From: Salinispora arenicola
GTDB taxonomy: Bacteria > Actinomycetota > Actinomycetes > Mycobacteriales > Micromonosporaceae
Direction: 5' to 3'
DNA length: 64,000 bases
Assembly (NCBI RefSeq): GCF_006716065.1
Contig: NZ_VFOL01000001.1
Coordinates: 2,418,001 to 2,482,000 of the forward strand
Of this stretch, positions 48,249-57,082 are shown one piece after another. The number at the start of each line of letters is the position of its first letter. The stretch's first letter is position 1. The notes below the pieces were generated by a model. It did not search any database, was not told the origin of the DNA, and worked only from the letters and a program-made list of their open reading frames with translations. Made by a program: the position numbers and the translations under genes.

Positions 48249-49517
48249 ATGCCATCCGTCACCCCCGACCAGCCCGGCCGTCGCGCCCGGACGGGCGCAC
48301 GTCCGCCTGGGCGACCTGGGTCGGCTCGCCGGGTACCCCCGCCACGGGCGGGCGGGCCGCCGAGCCGTCCGCCGCTGGCCGTCGCCGCAGGGGCCGCCGC
48401 TGTCGGAGCCGCACTCACCTCGTGGCTGCCGGTAGCGGTGGTGCTCTGGTTCTTCCAGCTCAGTGAGAGTGCGGCGACACTGTTGGGAGTGGTCCGGATC
48501 GGGCTGGCCGGTTGGCTGCTCGGACACGGCGTACCCCTGGTGACGGACGTCGGTCCACTCGGGCTCGCTCCGCTGGCCGTGACCCTGCTCGCCGGCTGGC
48601 GCCTCACCCGTGCCGGGGTGCACGTCACCCGAGCTATCGGCGCGCGTGGCAGCCGTTCGCCGAAGCGCGCGGTCCTCGCCGCGGGCGCGGTCGGGTTCGC
48701 GTACGCCGTCCTTGGAGTGTCCGCTGCCCTGCTGGTCACCACCGGGGAACCGGCCGTGTCGCCGGTGCGGGCCGGCCTGACCCTCGCCGTGGTGGGAACG
48801 GTCGCCGCCCTGGCCGGCGCAGTTCGTACGACCGGACTCGGTGACCAGTTCGCTGAGCGGGCGCCACTACCGCTGCGGGAGGGGATCCGCACCGGCCTGG
48901 TCGCGGCCCTGTTGCTGCTCGCGGCGGGGGCTGGCATGGCGGGGCTGGCGGTGGCGACCGGCGGCGGTGATGCGGCCGACCTGATCGGGAAGTACCACAC
49001 CGGGGTGGCCGGGCAGGCCGGGATCACCCTGGTCAACCTGGCGTATGCCCCGAACGCGGCGGTGTGGTCGACCAGCTACCTGCTCGGTCCCGGGTTCGCG
49101 GTCGGCACCGACACCACGGTACGGACCAGCGAGGTGACGGTGGGGGCGTTGCCGGCCCTACCGTTGGTCGCCGGCCTCCCCGGTGGGCCGGCAGACGGCC
49201 TCGGTGCGGGTCTGCTTGCGGTGCCGGTCCTGGTCGGGATGGTGGCGGGCTGGCTGTTGACCCGCCGGGTGTTGCGGCTCGTCGACGAGGGCGCCCGGCG
49301 ACAGTGGGGGCCGCTCCTGCGGCCGGCGGCACTCGCCGGCCCGGTAGCGGGCCTGCTGGTGGGACTCGCGGCGGCGGCGTCGGCCGGTTCGCTGGGTGCT
49401 GGCCGGCTGGCCGAGGTAGGGCCGGTGCCGTGGCACGTGGCGGCCGCGGCGACCGCGGTGACCGGGGCGGGTGTGCTGGGTGGCGTGGTCGCGGCCCGTT
49501 TCCTGTCCCGTGCCTGA
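48249..49517 (+). CDS. perM: PerM-like membrane protein (DUF6350)
   Basis: The 422-residue protein has an Arg/Pro-rich cytoplasmic start and then about eight or more hydrophobic helices (from residue 42). Sequence and position, between sucCD and purN-purH, match the DUF6350/PerM family. Rv0955 of M. tuberculosis occupies the same place and is needed for cell division under low magnesium and for persistence. Signature parts are GLAGWLLGHGVPLVTDVGPLGLAPL and LVNLAYAPNAAVWSTSYLLGPGFAVG. The ATG at 48249 is 7 bases from a weak CAAAGT box, so it may be leaderless. Confidence 0.88.
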   Translation: MPSVTPDQPGRRARTGARPPGRPGSARRVPPPRAGGPPSRPPLAVAAGAAAVGAALTSWLPVAVVLWFFQLSESAATLLGVVRIGLAGWLLGHGVPLVTDVGPLGLAPLAVTLLAGWRLTRAGVHVTRAIGARGSRSPKRAVLAAGAVGFAYAVLGVSAALLVTTGEPAVSPVRAGLTLAVVGTVAALAGAVRTTGLGDQFAERAPLPLREGIRTGLVAALLLLAAGAGMAGLAVATGGGDAADLIGKYHTGVAGQAGITLVNLAYAPNAAVWSTSYLLGPGFAVGTDTTVRTSEVTVGALPALPLVAGLPGGPADGLGAGLLAVPVLVGMVAGWLLTRRVLRLVDEGARRQWGPLLRPAALAGPVAGLLVGLAAAASAGSLGAGRLAEVGPVPWHVAAAATAVTGAGVLGGVVAARFLSRA

Positions 49518-49531
49518 CTCCGTCGGCTCCG

Positions 49532-49996
49532 CTACCCGAGGACTGTCACGACGCCCCAGCCCAGGCCCAGCACCGCGCCGATCGCGCCGCAGATCAGGCC
49601 GGCCAGCGCCTGGCCGCGGTTACCCGCCAGCCCCTGCTCGACTTTCTGTTGGCCGAGCCATCCGGTCACCATTGCGGCGATGCCCAGCGGCAGGCCGAGG
49701 TGGCAACAGACCAACGGGACCGACGCGATGCCGAGGATCATGGCGATCAGCCCGAGCGTGTTCTGCTGTCCCGCCGGGAACGGGGGGCCCGCGTTCGGGT
49801 ACATCGGCGTTCCACCGTAGGGCTCCTGGCCCGACGGTGTGGTGGGCGTGCCGTACGGGTGCGGTGGTGCTGGCGGGGGGTATGGCTGGTTGGTGGGCAT
49901 GGCGTACGGGTCAGGTGGTGGCGGGGGGTATGGCTGGTGGGGAACCGACCCGGATGGCGGGGGATACGGGTCGGGTGATTCCGGGCCGGGCTGCAT
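49532..49996 (-). CDS. Pro-rich DUF4190-like membrane protein
   Basis: The 154-residue protein has a ~75-residue Pro/Tyr-rich cytoplasmic segment (repeats of PYPPP and YGTP type), then two membrane helices with CCHLGLPLGIAAMVTGW between them. A TLGLIAMILGIAS start marks the DUF4190-like domain. The function is unknown; Pro/Tyr-rich tails often serve as interaction or phosphorylation platforms. It ends 14 bases from the convergent perM stop. Confidence 0.82.
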   Translation of the reverse strand: MQPGPESPDPYPPPSGSVPHQPYPPPPPDPYAMPTNQPYPPPAPPHPYGTPTTPSGQEPYGGTPMYPNAGPPFPAGQQNTLGLIAMILGIASVPLVCCHLGLPLGIAAMVTGWLGQQKVEQGLAGNRGQALAGLICGAIGAVLGLGWGVVTVLG

Positions 49997-50204
49997 GCGT
50001 CCTCCGGTCGATCAGCGGGTGCTCGAGGAATGGGGCGGGATTCGGTGCGGGATCTCTCGCTGCTCCTTCGGGGCGACGCCGAGACGTCGGTCGCTGCGGT
50101 ATTCCGGGTGGTACGCCGGGGGAAGTGAACGGCAGCGTATATCGTCCGGGCAAGGATCCAGAGCAGGCGTGCCGCCCAGCGAACCGGTGCCGGTGTCGCC
50201 CCGA

Positions 50205-50210
50205 TAGGGT
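50205..50210 (+). promoter_or_regulatory. -10 box of a leaderless purNH promoter
   Basis: TAGGGT lies 6 bases before the GTG of purN at 50217, with no ribosome-binding site between them. Confidence 0.55.
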
Positions 50211-50216
50211 TGTCCG

Positions 50217-50837
50217 GTGCCTGAGCCCGTGTCCGCCGCCCGTGTCGTCGTTCTCGTTTCCGGCTCCGGCAGCAACCTTCAGGCGCTGCTCGACGCCGGG
50301 ACCGACCCCGCGTACGGGGCTCGGGTGGTCGCGGTCGGCGCGGACCGCGACGGCATCGCCGGGCTGGACCGGGCTGTGGCGGCGGGGGTTCCGACGTTCG
50401 TGGAGCGGGTCAAGGACCACCCGACTCGCTCCGACTGGGACGCCGCGCTTACCGCGCGGGTCGCCGAGCACGCGCCTGACCTGGTCGTCTCCGCCGGGTT
50501 CCTGAAACTGGTCGGCTCGCATTTCCTCGCCGCGTTCGGCGACCGCTACCTGAACACACACAACACCCTGCTGCCGGCCTTCCCCGGCATCCACGGTCCC
50601 CGCGACGCCCTCGCCTACGGCGTGAAGATCACCGGGGCCACGCTCTTCTTCGTTGACGCGGGCACGGATACCGGCCCGATCGTTGCCCAGGTCGCGGTGC
50701 CGGTGTGCGATGACGACGACGAGGAGACGCTCACCGAGCGCATCAAGGTGGCCGAGCGGCATCAGCTCGTCGAGCAGGTGGGCCGCCTGGTCCGCGAAGG
50801 TTGGACGATCACCGGAAGAAAGGTCACGGTTCCGTGA
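50217..50837 (+). CDS. purN: Phosphoribosylglycinamide formyltransferase
   Basis: The 206-residue enzyme transfers formyl from 10-formyltetrahydrofolate to GAR in purine synthesis. Visible are the N-terminal [17 protein letters not shown] phosphate loop, the catalytic region [14 protein letters not shown] and the [17 protein letters not shown] strand with its conserved Asp. The length is normal. It overlaps purH by 4 bases (GTGA), so both are co-translated. Confidence 0.96.
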   Translation: MPEPVSAARVVVLVSGSGSNLQALLDAGTDPAYGARVVAVGADRDGIAGLDRAVAAGVPTFVERVKDHPTRSDWDAALTARVAEHAPDLVVSAGFLKLVGSHFLAAFGDRYLNTHNTLLPAFPGIHGPRDALAYGVKITGATLFFVDAGTDTGPIVAQVAVPVCDDDDEETLTERIKVAERHQLVEQVGRLVREGWTITGRKVTVP

Positions 50838-52402
50838 GTTCCACTCAGGACGCGCGCCGCCCGATCCGGCGGGCGCTGGTCAGCGTCTACGACAAGGCCG
50901 GTCTGGCCGAGCTGGCCCGGGCGTTGCACGACGCCGGCGTGGAGATCGTCTCGACCGGAAGCACCGCGTCGGCCATCGCCGATGCCGGGGTTCCGGTGAC
51001 CGCGGTGGACTCGGTGACCGGTTTTCCCGAGATCCTCGACGGCCGGGTCAAGACGCTGCACCCGAAGATCCACGGTGGTCTCCTCGCCGACCTGCGCAAG
51101 GAGTCACACGTCGGGCAGCTCACCGAGCACGGCATCGGCACGATTGACCTGCTGGTGTCCAATCTGTACCCGTTCCAGGAGACCGTTGCGTCCGGTGCGG
51201 GGCAGGACGAGTGCGTCGAGCAGATCGACATCGGCGGGCCGGCGATGGTGCGGGCCGCCGCCAAGAACCACGCCTCGGTCGCCGTGGTGACCGACCCGTC
51301 CGGGTACCCGCAGCTGCTGGCGGCGGTGCGGGCGGGCGGTTTCACCCTCGCGCAGCGTCGGGCGCTCGCGGCCCGCGCGTTTGCGGTGATCGCTGACTAC
51401 GACGTGGCCGTCGCCGAGTGGTGCGCGCGGGAGCTGGTCGAGGACGCGCCGTGGCCGGGGTTCGCCGGGCTGGCGCTACGCCGCGAGGCCGTGTTGCGGT
51501 ACGGCGAGAACCCGCACCAGGCGGCCGCTCTCTACACCGATGCGTCCAGCCCGGCCGGGCTGGCCCAGGCCGAGCAGTTGCACGGCAAGGAGATGTCGTA
51601 CAACAACTACCTGGACGCCGATGCCGCCTGGCGGGCCGCCAACGACTTTTCCGACCAGCCGGCAGTGGCGATCATCAAGCACGCCAACCCGTGTGGCATA
51701 GCGGTGGGCGTGGACGTTGCCGACGCGCACCGCAAGGCGCACGCCTGTGACCCGGTGTCCGCGTTCGGTGGCGTGATCGCCGTGAACCGACCGGTTGGTG
51801 TCGAGCTCGCCCGGCAGGTGTCGGAGGTGTTCACCGAGGTGGTTGTCGCGCCGGAGTTCGAACCCGGTGCGCTCGAGGTGCTGCAGGCCAAGAAGAACGT
51901 TCGGTTGCTGCGTGCCCCGGCGTATGCGCCGCCGACGGCGGAGTGGCGACCGGTCACCGGTGGCGTGCTGATGCAGGTGCGGGACCGGGTGGACGCCGCG
52001 GGCGACGACCCAGCCGCCTGGCGGCTGGCGACCGGCGAGGTAGCCGACGAGGCCACCCTGCGGGACCTGGCTTTCGCCTGGCGGGCGGTGCGGGCGGTGA
52101 AGAGCAACGCGATCCTGCTCGCCCGCGACGGCGCGACGGTCGGTGTGGGCATGGGGCAGGTCAACCGGGTCGATTCGGCCCGGCTGGCGGTGGAGCGGGC
52201 CGGTGCCGAACGGGCGCGTGGGGCGGTGTGCGCCTCCGACGCGTTCTTCCCGTTCGCCGACGGGCCGAAGATTCTCTTCGACGCCGGAGTGCGGGCGATC
52301 GTCCAACCCGGTGGGTCGATCCGGGACGAGGAGGTCATCGCCGCCGCCAAGGCGGCCGGCGTGACCATGTACCTGACCGGTACCCGTCACTTTTTCCACT
52401 GA
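50834..52402 (+). CDS. purH: Bifunctional AICAR formyltransferase/IMP cyclohydrolase
   Basis: The 522-residue enzyme carries out the last two steps to IMP. The N-terminal cyclohydrolase domain is MGS-like ([36 protein letters not shown]). The C-terminal formyltransferase domain has the Lys-His pair in [14 protein letters not shown] and the ending [10 protein letters not shown]. The GTG start overlaps purN. The product IMP feeds guaB and guaA, encoded about 30 kb away in this window. Confidence 0.97.
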   Translation: MSSTQDARRPIRRALVSVYDKAGLAELARALHDAGVEIVSTGSTASAIADAGVPVTAVDSVTGFPEILDGRVKTLHPKIHGGLLADLRKESHVGQLTEHGIGTIDLLVSNLYPFQETVASGAGQDECVEQIDIGGPAMVRAAAKNHASVAVVTDPSGYPQLLAAVRAGGFTLAQRRALAARAFAVIADYDVAVAEWCARELVEDAPWPGFAGLALRREAVLRYGENPHQAAALYTDASSPAGLAQAEQLHGKEMSYNNYLDADAAWRAANDFSDQPAVAIIKHANPCGIAVGVDVADAHRKAHACDPVSAFGGVIAVNRPVGVELARQVSEVFTEVVVAPEFEPGALEVLQAKKNVRLLRAPAYAPPTAEWRPVTGGVLMQVRDRVDAAGDDPAAWRLATGEVADEATLRDLAFAWRAVRAVKSNAILLARDGATVGVGMGQVNRVDSARLAVERAGAERARGAVCASDAFFPFADGPKILFDAGVRAIVQPGGSIRDEEVIAAAKAAGVTMYLTGTRHFFH

Positions 52403-52408
52403 CCGAGG

Positions 52409-53173
52409 TCACGTCAGCTCGAGTCCGCCGTCGACAGTGAGGACCTGCCCGGTCAGCCAGGTGGTGGCCGGGTCGGCCAGGCGCAGGATCCAGGTGGCGA
52501 CCTCTTCGGGATCACCGCGGCGGCCGAGGGGGATGCGTCCGGCCTCTTCACGTTTGATCTCTTCGATGGCCGGGTCGGGAAGTCCGGCGGCGGCCAGCGC
52601 CTGGCTTTCGGTCGGGCCGGGAGCGAGGGCGTTGACGCGGATACCGTCAGCCGCGAGTTCCATCGCCCAACTACGGGTGAGCTGTTCGAGGGCGGCTTTG
52701 GAGGCCGCGTAGTGAGCGGCGCCTGGCAGGGGTCGGTGGCCGTAGGTACTGGAGACGTTGACGATCGAGCCGCGGCTCCGGCCCAGGTGCGGTAGGGCCG
52801 CGTGCGCCAGCAGGCTGGGTGCGACGACGTTGAGGTCGAACAGGGCGGCGATGCCCGCAGCCGTGGTGTGTGCCAGTGGCATGATCTTGGTAGCTCCGGC
52901 GTTGTTGACCAGGATGTCCAGTTGTCCCCAGCGGTCGACTGCGGCGTCAACCGCTTCCTGTGGTGCGCCAGGGTCGTTCAGGTCGGCCGGATGGACGGCG
53001 ATCTCGGGGTGTCCGGCGGCGGTTTCCTCAAGGGCATCCTTACGGCGGCCGATGCCCAGCACCCGCGCGCCTGCGCGGGCGAACGTGTGTGCTGTGGCAC
53101 GGCCGATGCCAGATCCGGCGCCGGTGACGACAACGACGTGTGCGGCGAGGTCTGTACGGGGCTCGGCGTTCAC
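52409..53173 (-). CDS. Short-chain dehydrogenase/reductase
   Basis: The 254-residue SDR has the cofactor motif VVVTGAGSGIGRATA, the NNAG motif (ILVNNAGAT), the catalytic Ser in NVSSTYG and the catalytic YxxxK as YAASK. Arg residues after the first strand (GIGRRKD) suggest NADP(H). The substrate is unknown. GTG at 53173 is chosen for its GAGG six bases upstream. It is divergent from an ArsR-family regulator with a palindrome between them, so it is probably repressed by that regulator. It ends 6 bases from the convergent purH stop. Confidence 0.92.
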   Translation of the reverse strand: MNAEPRTDLAAHVVVVTGAGSGIGRATAHTFARAGARVLGIGRRKDALEETAAGHPEIAVHPADLNDPGAPQEAVDAAVDRWGQLDILVNNAGATKIMPLAHTTAAGIAALFDLNVVAPSLLAHAALPHLGRSRGSIVNVSSTYGHRPLPGAAHYAASKAALEQLTRSWAMELAADGIRVNALAPGPTESQALAAAGLPDPAIEEIKREEAGRIPLGRRGDPEEVATWILRLADPATTWLTGQVLTVDGGLELT

Positions 53174-53184
53174 TGTCACCTCAA

Positions 53185-53211
53185 TGTTCGACGTTCGTAA
53201 AACATCGAACA
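53185..53211. promoter_or_regulatory. Palindromic operator between SDR and ArsR genes
   Basis: TGTTCGA (53185-53191) and TCGAACA (53205-53211) form a perfect 7-bp inverted repeat with a 13-base spacer. The site covers the promoter region of both divergent genes. Confidence 0.55.
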
Positions 53212-53214
53212 AGT

Positions 53215-53220
53215 TAGCAT
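53215..53220 (+). promoter_or_regulatory. -10 box of leaderless arsR-type gene
   Basis: TAGCAT lies 7 bases before the ATG at 53228 and 4 bases after the operator-like palindrome. This supports 53228 over the in-frame ATG at 53219, which overlaps the box. Confidence 0.45.
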
Positions 53221-53227
53221 GGTCGCC

Positions 53228-53581
53228 ATGAGAAAGGCGCGGCACCCCGACCCCGACGAGATCTCCCTCATCGACGTGCTGGGGGCCCTCAACGACCCCA
53301 TCCGGGTCGGCCTGGTACGTGTGCTCGCCGACGGCCGCGAACACGGGTGGGGCGAACTGCGTGCACCGGTCGCCAAGTCCACCCTCAGTCACCACCTACG
53401 CGTGCTCCGCGACGCTGGCATCACCCGCACCCGACAGGAAGGCACCCGCTGCTTCGTCGAACTCCGTGGCAACGACCTCGACGCCCGCTTCCCCGGGCTG
53501 CTGGATGCCGTCCTCGGTGCCGCCGACCGCGACGACGTGGGCGGCCACGTCGGCGTTGCCAACGAGCCGCCGGCGGGCTGA
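53228..53581 (+). CDS. ArsR-type winged-helix transcriptional regulator
   Basis: The 117-residue regulator has a winged-helix domain (DVLGALNDPIRVGLVRVLADG, then VAKSTLSHHLRVLRDAGITRTRQEGTRCFVEL). The recognition helix lies around SKSTLSHHLRVL-like residues 50-62. There is no cysteine metal site, so it probably senses an organic ligand. It most likely represses itself and the divergent SDR through the palindrome at 53185-53211. An upstream in-frame ATG at 53219 would add three residues. Confidence 0.88.
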   Translation: MRKARHPDPDEISLIDVLGALNDPIRVGLVRVLADGREHGWGELRAPVAKSTLSHHLRVLRDAGITRTRQEGTRCFVELRGNDLDARFPGLLDAVLGAADRDDVGGHVGVANEPPAG

Positions 53582-53871
53582 GCGACACCGGAAGGACCTA
53601 CGAGTCAGGGTCGTTCCAGAAGCAGCCACTGCCTATTCGGTGGTCCGGTACTGCTCACCGACCTGCGGTGGTGGCAACTCCTGCCAGGGCAACCACCGCG
53701 CCACGCTGTACAGCTTGGCCAGGCCACGTGTTGCCCTCCGTCGACCGTCGGAAGGCGGCGGCGAAACTGCCGGCACTCTCGGGGGCTAGAGCAGTGGCCG
53801 GCGCCGCCAGTGACCTGGACGCTACGAGCGGTCGCGGGTGGTGGCGGGGAGAGTTTGTACCCGAAGGAGCG
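53582..53871. other. No gene recognised between arsR-type and XRE genes
   Basis: These 290 bases contain no supported gene. One plus-strand frame reads SVVRYCSPTCGGGNSC, a Cys-rich stretch near 53640, but it has no good start or ribosome-binding site. Confidence 0.35.
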
Positions 53872-55065
53872 TTACCCCACAACGCCGATCGCGAGGGCCA
53901 ACTCCCTCGCGTCTTCCCCGACCGTGCTGGGCCGGTTTGACAACTCCAGCACAGCGGTACGCGCGTACGGATGGTGTCGCACCGTGTCCACGCTCTCCCG
54001 CAAGGCCCTTCCGAGCAGGTGTACTGCCGCAACCTCACCTCGGCGCAGCACATGCGCCCGTGCGGCCTCGATCAGGGCGGCGGCCCGACGCGTGCACGAC
54101 GGAAGCGCACGGTAGTCCATCGTGTCCGCACGCCGGACAGCCTCGCCTGGCCGGCACAGGTCCGTCTCGATGGTGATCGCGTATGTCGCACAGGCAGCTG
54201 GCCCGAACATCAACCACGGGTGGGCGTACCCGCTGCCAAGCCGGCTTGCTGCCCCGTCAGCGGCGTCCCATGCCCGCCATGCCTGCCCTGCCCGACCGGC
54301 CTTGCCATGTCCCAGCGCGATACCGAGTTGGGCTTGCCCCCATCGGGTCAACTGTTCACCACTGGCGGCTGGGTCAACCAGAGCGGCAGCGTCGACAAGC
54401 ACCTGTTCAGCGGCGTCTATCTGATTGGCTCCCCGGTAGACGTGGGCGTAGTACCAGCCGGCCGTCGCGATCGCGGCAGGGTCGTCGGCGTCCTGAGCGG
54501 CAAGCATTGCCCGGTCGGCGGTCAGCCAGACCAGTTCTGGGTACGGCTGGTGGGCCAGGTACAGCTGTGCGAGGTGGTAGACCCGCGCCAGTTCGACGAG
54601 CGCCCGTCGGCGCGCCAACCCGTCCAACTGGCGGGCGCTGCGCTGCGCCTCCGATAGCAGCCCAGGAAGCACCGCAGCGACTGCCGTCCGTTCGGTGGTC
54701 GAACGGTGCCACAGCTCCCATGCCTGACCGACCAAGCCCCGCAGCACCTCAACCGGAGTCACCGGACCGACCGGCAGAGTAGAGCGCCGCAGCGCGGCGG
54801 CGACGTCCTCGACAGCGGGATGGCCAGTGCGGGTCACCGATCCCACCGGCAGGGTCTGATCGCCGGTCAGGGCCGCGAGGTCGGAGATCCCCAAGACCTC
54901 AGCCAAGCGAAGCAGCATGGGAAGTCGGGGCGGAAGCTGGCGGCCATTCTCCAATGCCTTGACCCACTCAGCGCTACGACCTACCAGACCGCCGAGAACC
55001 GGTCGGGTCTTCCCTGCGCGTTCGCGGTGGGCGCGTAGACGCGCACCGAAGGTCGTTGGATCCAT
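53872..55065 (-). CDS. XRE-family regulator with helical-repeat sensor domain (first)
   Basis: The 397-residue protein has an N-terminal XRE helix-turn-helix (residues 5-60, FGARLRAHRERAGKTRPVLGGLVGRS, ENGRQLPP). A long all-helical domain of TPR-like repeats follows, rich in Ala, Leu and Trp. This type is common in Micromonosporaceae and often sits beside small secreted or Cys-containing proteins. The ligand is unknown. ATG at 55065 begins the conserved MDPTTFGARLR. With the second regulator at 57510-58661 it frames an accessory block. Confidence 0.85.
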   Translation of the reverse strand: MDPTTFGARLRAHRERAGKTRPVLGGLVGRSAEWVKALENGRQLPPRLPMLLRLAEVLGISDLAALTGDQTLPVGSVTRTGHPAVEDVAAALRRSTLPVGPVTPVEVLRGLVGQAWELWHRSTTERTAVAAVLPGLLSEAQRSARQLDGLARRRALVELARVYHLAQLYLAHQPYPELVWLTADRAMLAAQDADDPAAIATAGWYYAHVYRGANQIDAAEQVLVDAAALVDPAASGEQLTRWGQAQLGIALGHGKAGRAGQAWRAWDAADGAASRLGSGYAHPWLMFGPAACATYAITIETDLCRPGEAVRRADTMDYRALPSCTRRAAALIEAARAHVLRRGEVAAVHLLGRALRESVDTVRHHPYARTAVLELSNRPSTVGEDARELALAIGVVG

Positions 55066-55277
55066 CGTCGTCGCCTCCCAGGTAGCGGTTCTGGGCGGCA
55101 GGCCACCGGCCGGTACCCCGGCGCGCCACCACAGTTGACGGTACTCGCTGGGGTCGACACGGGCTCGTGTCAGCAATCCTGCCTGGGACTCGGCATCGGC
55201 GGCCGGCATGCCGATAAGTCGAGAGACCTGAATGGTATGTTGATCAGCTCGTGCGGCGGGTGCCCACCGGAGGCCTC
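55066..55277. other. Spacer between the XRE gene and the 23-bp repeats
   Basis: No gene is seen. The region is slightly lower in GC around 55210-55245 (GAATGGTATGTTGATCAG) and probably contains the divergent XRE promoter. Confidence 0.3.
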
Positions 55278-55369
55278 GCAGATCGAAAGCCTCGTGCCCC
55301 GCAATTCGAAAGTCAGCGGCCCCGCAGATCGAAAGTCGATGCCCTCGCAGATCGAAACTGAGCGGGGTA
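55278..55369 (+). repeat. Four direct repeats at an exact 23-bp period
   Basis: The core GCAGATCGAAA begins at 55278, 55324 and 55347, and a variant GCAATTCGAAA at 55301, so all four are exactly 23 bases apart. The 12 bases between cores are not conserved. The array ends about 10 bases before the DUF4143 ATPase gene and overlaps its likely promoter, so it may be a multi-site operator. The unit is far too short for a CRISPR. Confidence 0.8.
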
Positions 55370-55378
55370 TCATCAGGC

Positions 55379-56644
55379 GTGCCTCACCTGATCCCACGCC
55401 ACGTTGCCGCACAGGTAGACGCCGCCCTGGCTGACACCCGCGTCGTGCTGATCAGCGGGGCGCGCCAAGCCGGCAAGAGCACACTGGTCCGTGTCGTCGC
55501 CGGTGACCGTCTTGCCGAGCGTTACGATCTCGACCGGGCGCAGGACCGGGCCGCAGCGACCACCGATCCGGTCGGCCTCGTGGATTCTGCAGAACTCCTG
55601 GTCATTGATGAGATTCAGCGCGCTCCGGAGCTGCTGTTGGCGATCAAGGCAGCCGTTGACGAGGATCCCCGTCCCGGCCGGTACCTGCTCACCGGATCAT
55701 CGCGACTGTTCGGCATGGTGGCCGCTCCGGATGCGTTGCCGGGCCGCATGGAAACCATCGAACTCTGGCCGTTTTCCCAAGGTGAGCTCGACGGAAAGCC
55801 AGACGGATTCGTTGACGCTGTCTTCACGTTCGGGCCGGACCTGCGACACGAGTCGGACGTGAGTCGCGCCGACTACGCGGCCAGAATAGTGCGAGGCGGT
55901 CTACCCGAAGCCACGGCCCGCACCGACCCGCGACGCCGCCAACGGTTCTTCGACGCGTACATCCAAGCGCTGATCGACCGCGACGTCCGGCAGCTGTCTG
56001 ACATCCAGCACAAGGGCGAACTGCGCAAGCTGATCCGCCTGCTCGCTGCCAGGTCCACGACCATCATCGCCGCCAACTCTCTCGAATCCGCACTCGGACT
56101 GAGTCGGCCGACGATCGCCCGCTATCTCCAGGCCCTGGAAGAGATCTTCCTGGTCAAGCGGATCCCCGGCTGGTCCCGCAACCTGGGCACGCGGGCCACC
56201 GCCGCAGCGAAGCTGATCTTCGTTGACTCTGGTATCGCCGCCAACGAAATCGCGACCGATGCCCGGGCGCTGCTCCGGCCGCATGCCCCATTCGGCCCGC
56301 TGCTCGAATCATTCGTTCTGTCTGAGCTTTCCCGCCAGCTCACCTGGTCCGAGCAGTTTGTCGATCTGTACCACTACCGCGACCGGAGTCAGTACGAGGT
56401 CGATGCGGTGCTTGAGAATCGATCCGGGCAGGCCGTCGGGGTCGAAGTCAAAGCTGCCAGCACTGTCGGGCCCGACGACTTTCGGGGGTTACGCCGACTC
56501 GCCGACCGCCTTGGCGACGACTTCATCGCTGGCATCGTTCTCTACACCGGCACATCCACGCTGCCGTTCGGCGACCGGCTCCGCGCACTGCCCGTCAGCG
56601 CGTTATGGCAGGTACCCGCCCCGACAACAGACCGACCTCACTGA
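55379..56644 (+). CDS. AAA-type ATPase with DUF4143 domain
   Basis: The 421-residue protein has Walker A GARQAGKST (residues 27-35), Walker B LLVIDEIQ (73-80) and a sensor-like LLTGSSRLF. A winged-helix region follows (AANSLESALGLSRPTIARYLQALEEI), and the C-terminal DUF4143 nuclease-like domain has VDAVLENRSGQAVGVEVKAAS. The function is unknown; members occur widely in accessory regions. The GTG start lies 5 bases after TATCAT (55368-55373). The end overlaps the convergent small gene by 7 bases. Confidence 0.88.
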   Translation: MPHLIPRHVAAQVDAALADTRVVLISGARQAGKSTLVRVVAGDRLAERYDLDRAQDRAAATTDPVGLVDSAELLVIDEIQRAPELLLAIKAAVDEDPRPGRYLLTGSSRLFGMVAAPDALPGRMETIELWPFSQGELDGKPDGFVDAVFTFGPDLRHESDVSRADYAARIVRGGLPEATARTDPRRRQRFFDAYIQALIDRDVRQLSDIQHKGELRKLIRLLAARSTTIIAANSLESALGLSRPTIARYLQALEEIFLVKRIPGWSRNLGTRATAAAKLIFVDSGIAANEIATDARALLRPHAPFGPLLESFVLSELSRQLTWSEQFVDLYHYRDRSQYEVDAVLENRSGQAVGVEVKAASTVGPDDFRGLRRLADRLGDDFIAGIVLYTGTSTLPFGDRLRALPVSALWQVPAPTTDRPH

Positions 56645-56901
56645 GGTCTTTGTCGCAGTCCCGCCGCCTTGGTCTGGTAGGTGTCCCGGGTCCAGCCGAG
56701 GAAGCGTTGGTGCAGGATCCCGGCTGGGGTCCGGGGCATGTCCTCGGCGGCTCGGACGAGTTGCGTGCCGAGATAGAGGGCCAGCGACACTGGTGCGGCG
56801 GCGTACTCGGCCCGTAGCTGGCGGCGGCGGGTCGGGCAGGGCCAGGGCAGGCCGCAGCCGCCGCAGGTCCACGCTCGGGTGACCGGGCCGTGGACGGTCA
56901 C
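56638..56901 (-). CDS. Small Cys-containing protein (third of trio)
   Basis: The 87-residue protein starts MTVHGPVTRAWTCGGCGLPWPCPTRRRQ and has a C-x2-C-x5-C pattern near the N-terminus, which looks like a small metal-binding motif. The rest is helical (SLALYLGTQLVRAAEDM) and ends with LHQRFLGWTRDTYQTK. I recognise similar uncharacterised proteins in Micromonosporaceae but no function. Its GTG overlaps the stop of the preceding gene (GTGA). Confidence 0.7.
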   Translation of the reverse strand: MTVHGPVTRAWTCGGCGLPWPCPTRRRQLRAEYAAAPVSLALYLGTQLVRAAEDMPRTPAGILHQRFLGWTRDTYQTKAAGLRQRPQ

Positions 56902-57077
56902 CCGGCACCCTCTAGGAAACGGTTGGTGATCCTGCGGGCCTGCCGGCTGGTCGCCCAGTCGAGCTGCGGGCACGGGTACGGTGTCAGCCGCGACCACCAG
57001 GCACGGCAGCCGACGCACATGCCGTCGAGTCCGCGGACGTGCACGGCGAGGATCGCCTGCTCCTGCTGGTCGGTCAC
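56898..57077 (-). CDS. Small Cys-containing protein (second of trio)
   Basis: The 59-residue protein reads MTDQQEQAILAVHVRGLDG followed by MCVGCRAWWSRLTPYPCPQ. It carries C-x2-C plus a later Cys, similar in spacing to the third gene of the trio. Conserved Trp and Pro residues suggest a compact zinc-ribbon-like fold, but this is an inference. GTG at 57077 is preferred; a longer frame up to 57170 overlaps the upstream gene and is not needed. Confidence 0.65.
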   Translation of the reverse strand: MTDQQEQAILAVHVRGLDGMCVGCRAWWSRLTPYPCPQLDWATSRQARRITNRFLEGAG

Positions 57078-57082
57078 CGGTC

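Noticed and set aside
53636..53789. Cys-rich peptide (possible RiPP precursor) SVVRYCSPTCGGGNSC
   Set aside because: No suitable start, ribosome-binding site or modification gene nearby; the frame seems accidental.
55278..55369. CRISPR array
   Set aside because: Repeats are 11 bases with 12-base spacers, only four units, and no cas genes; the size is wrong for CRISPR.
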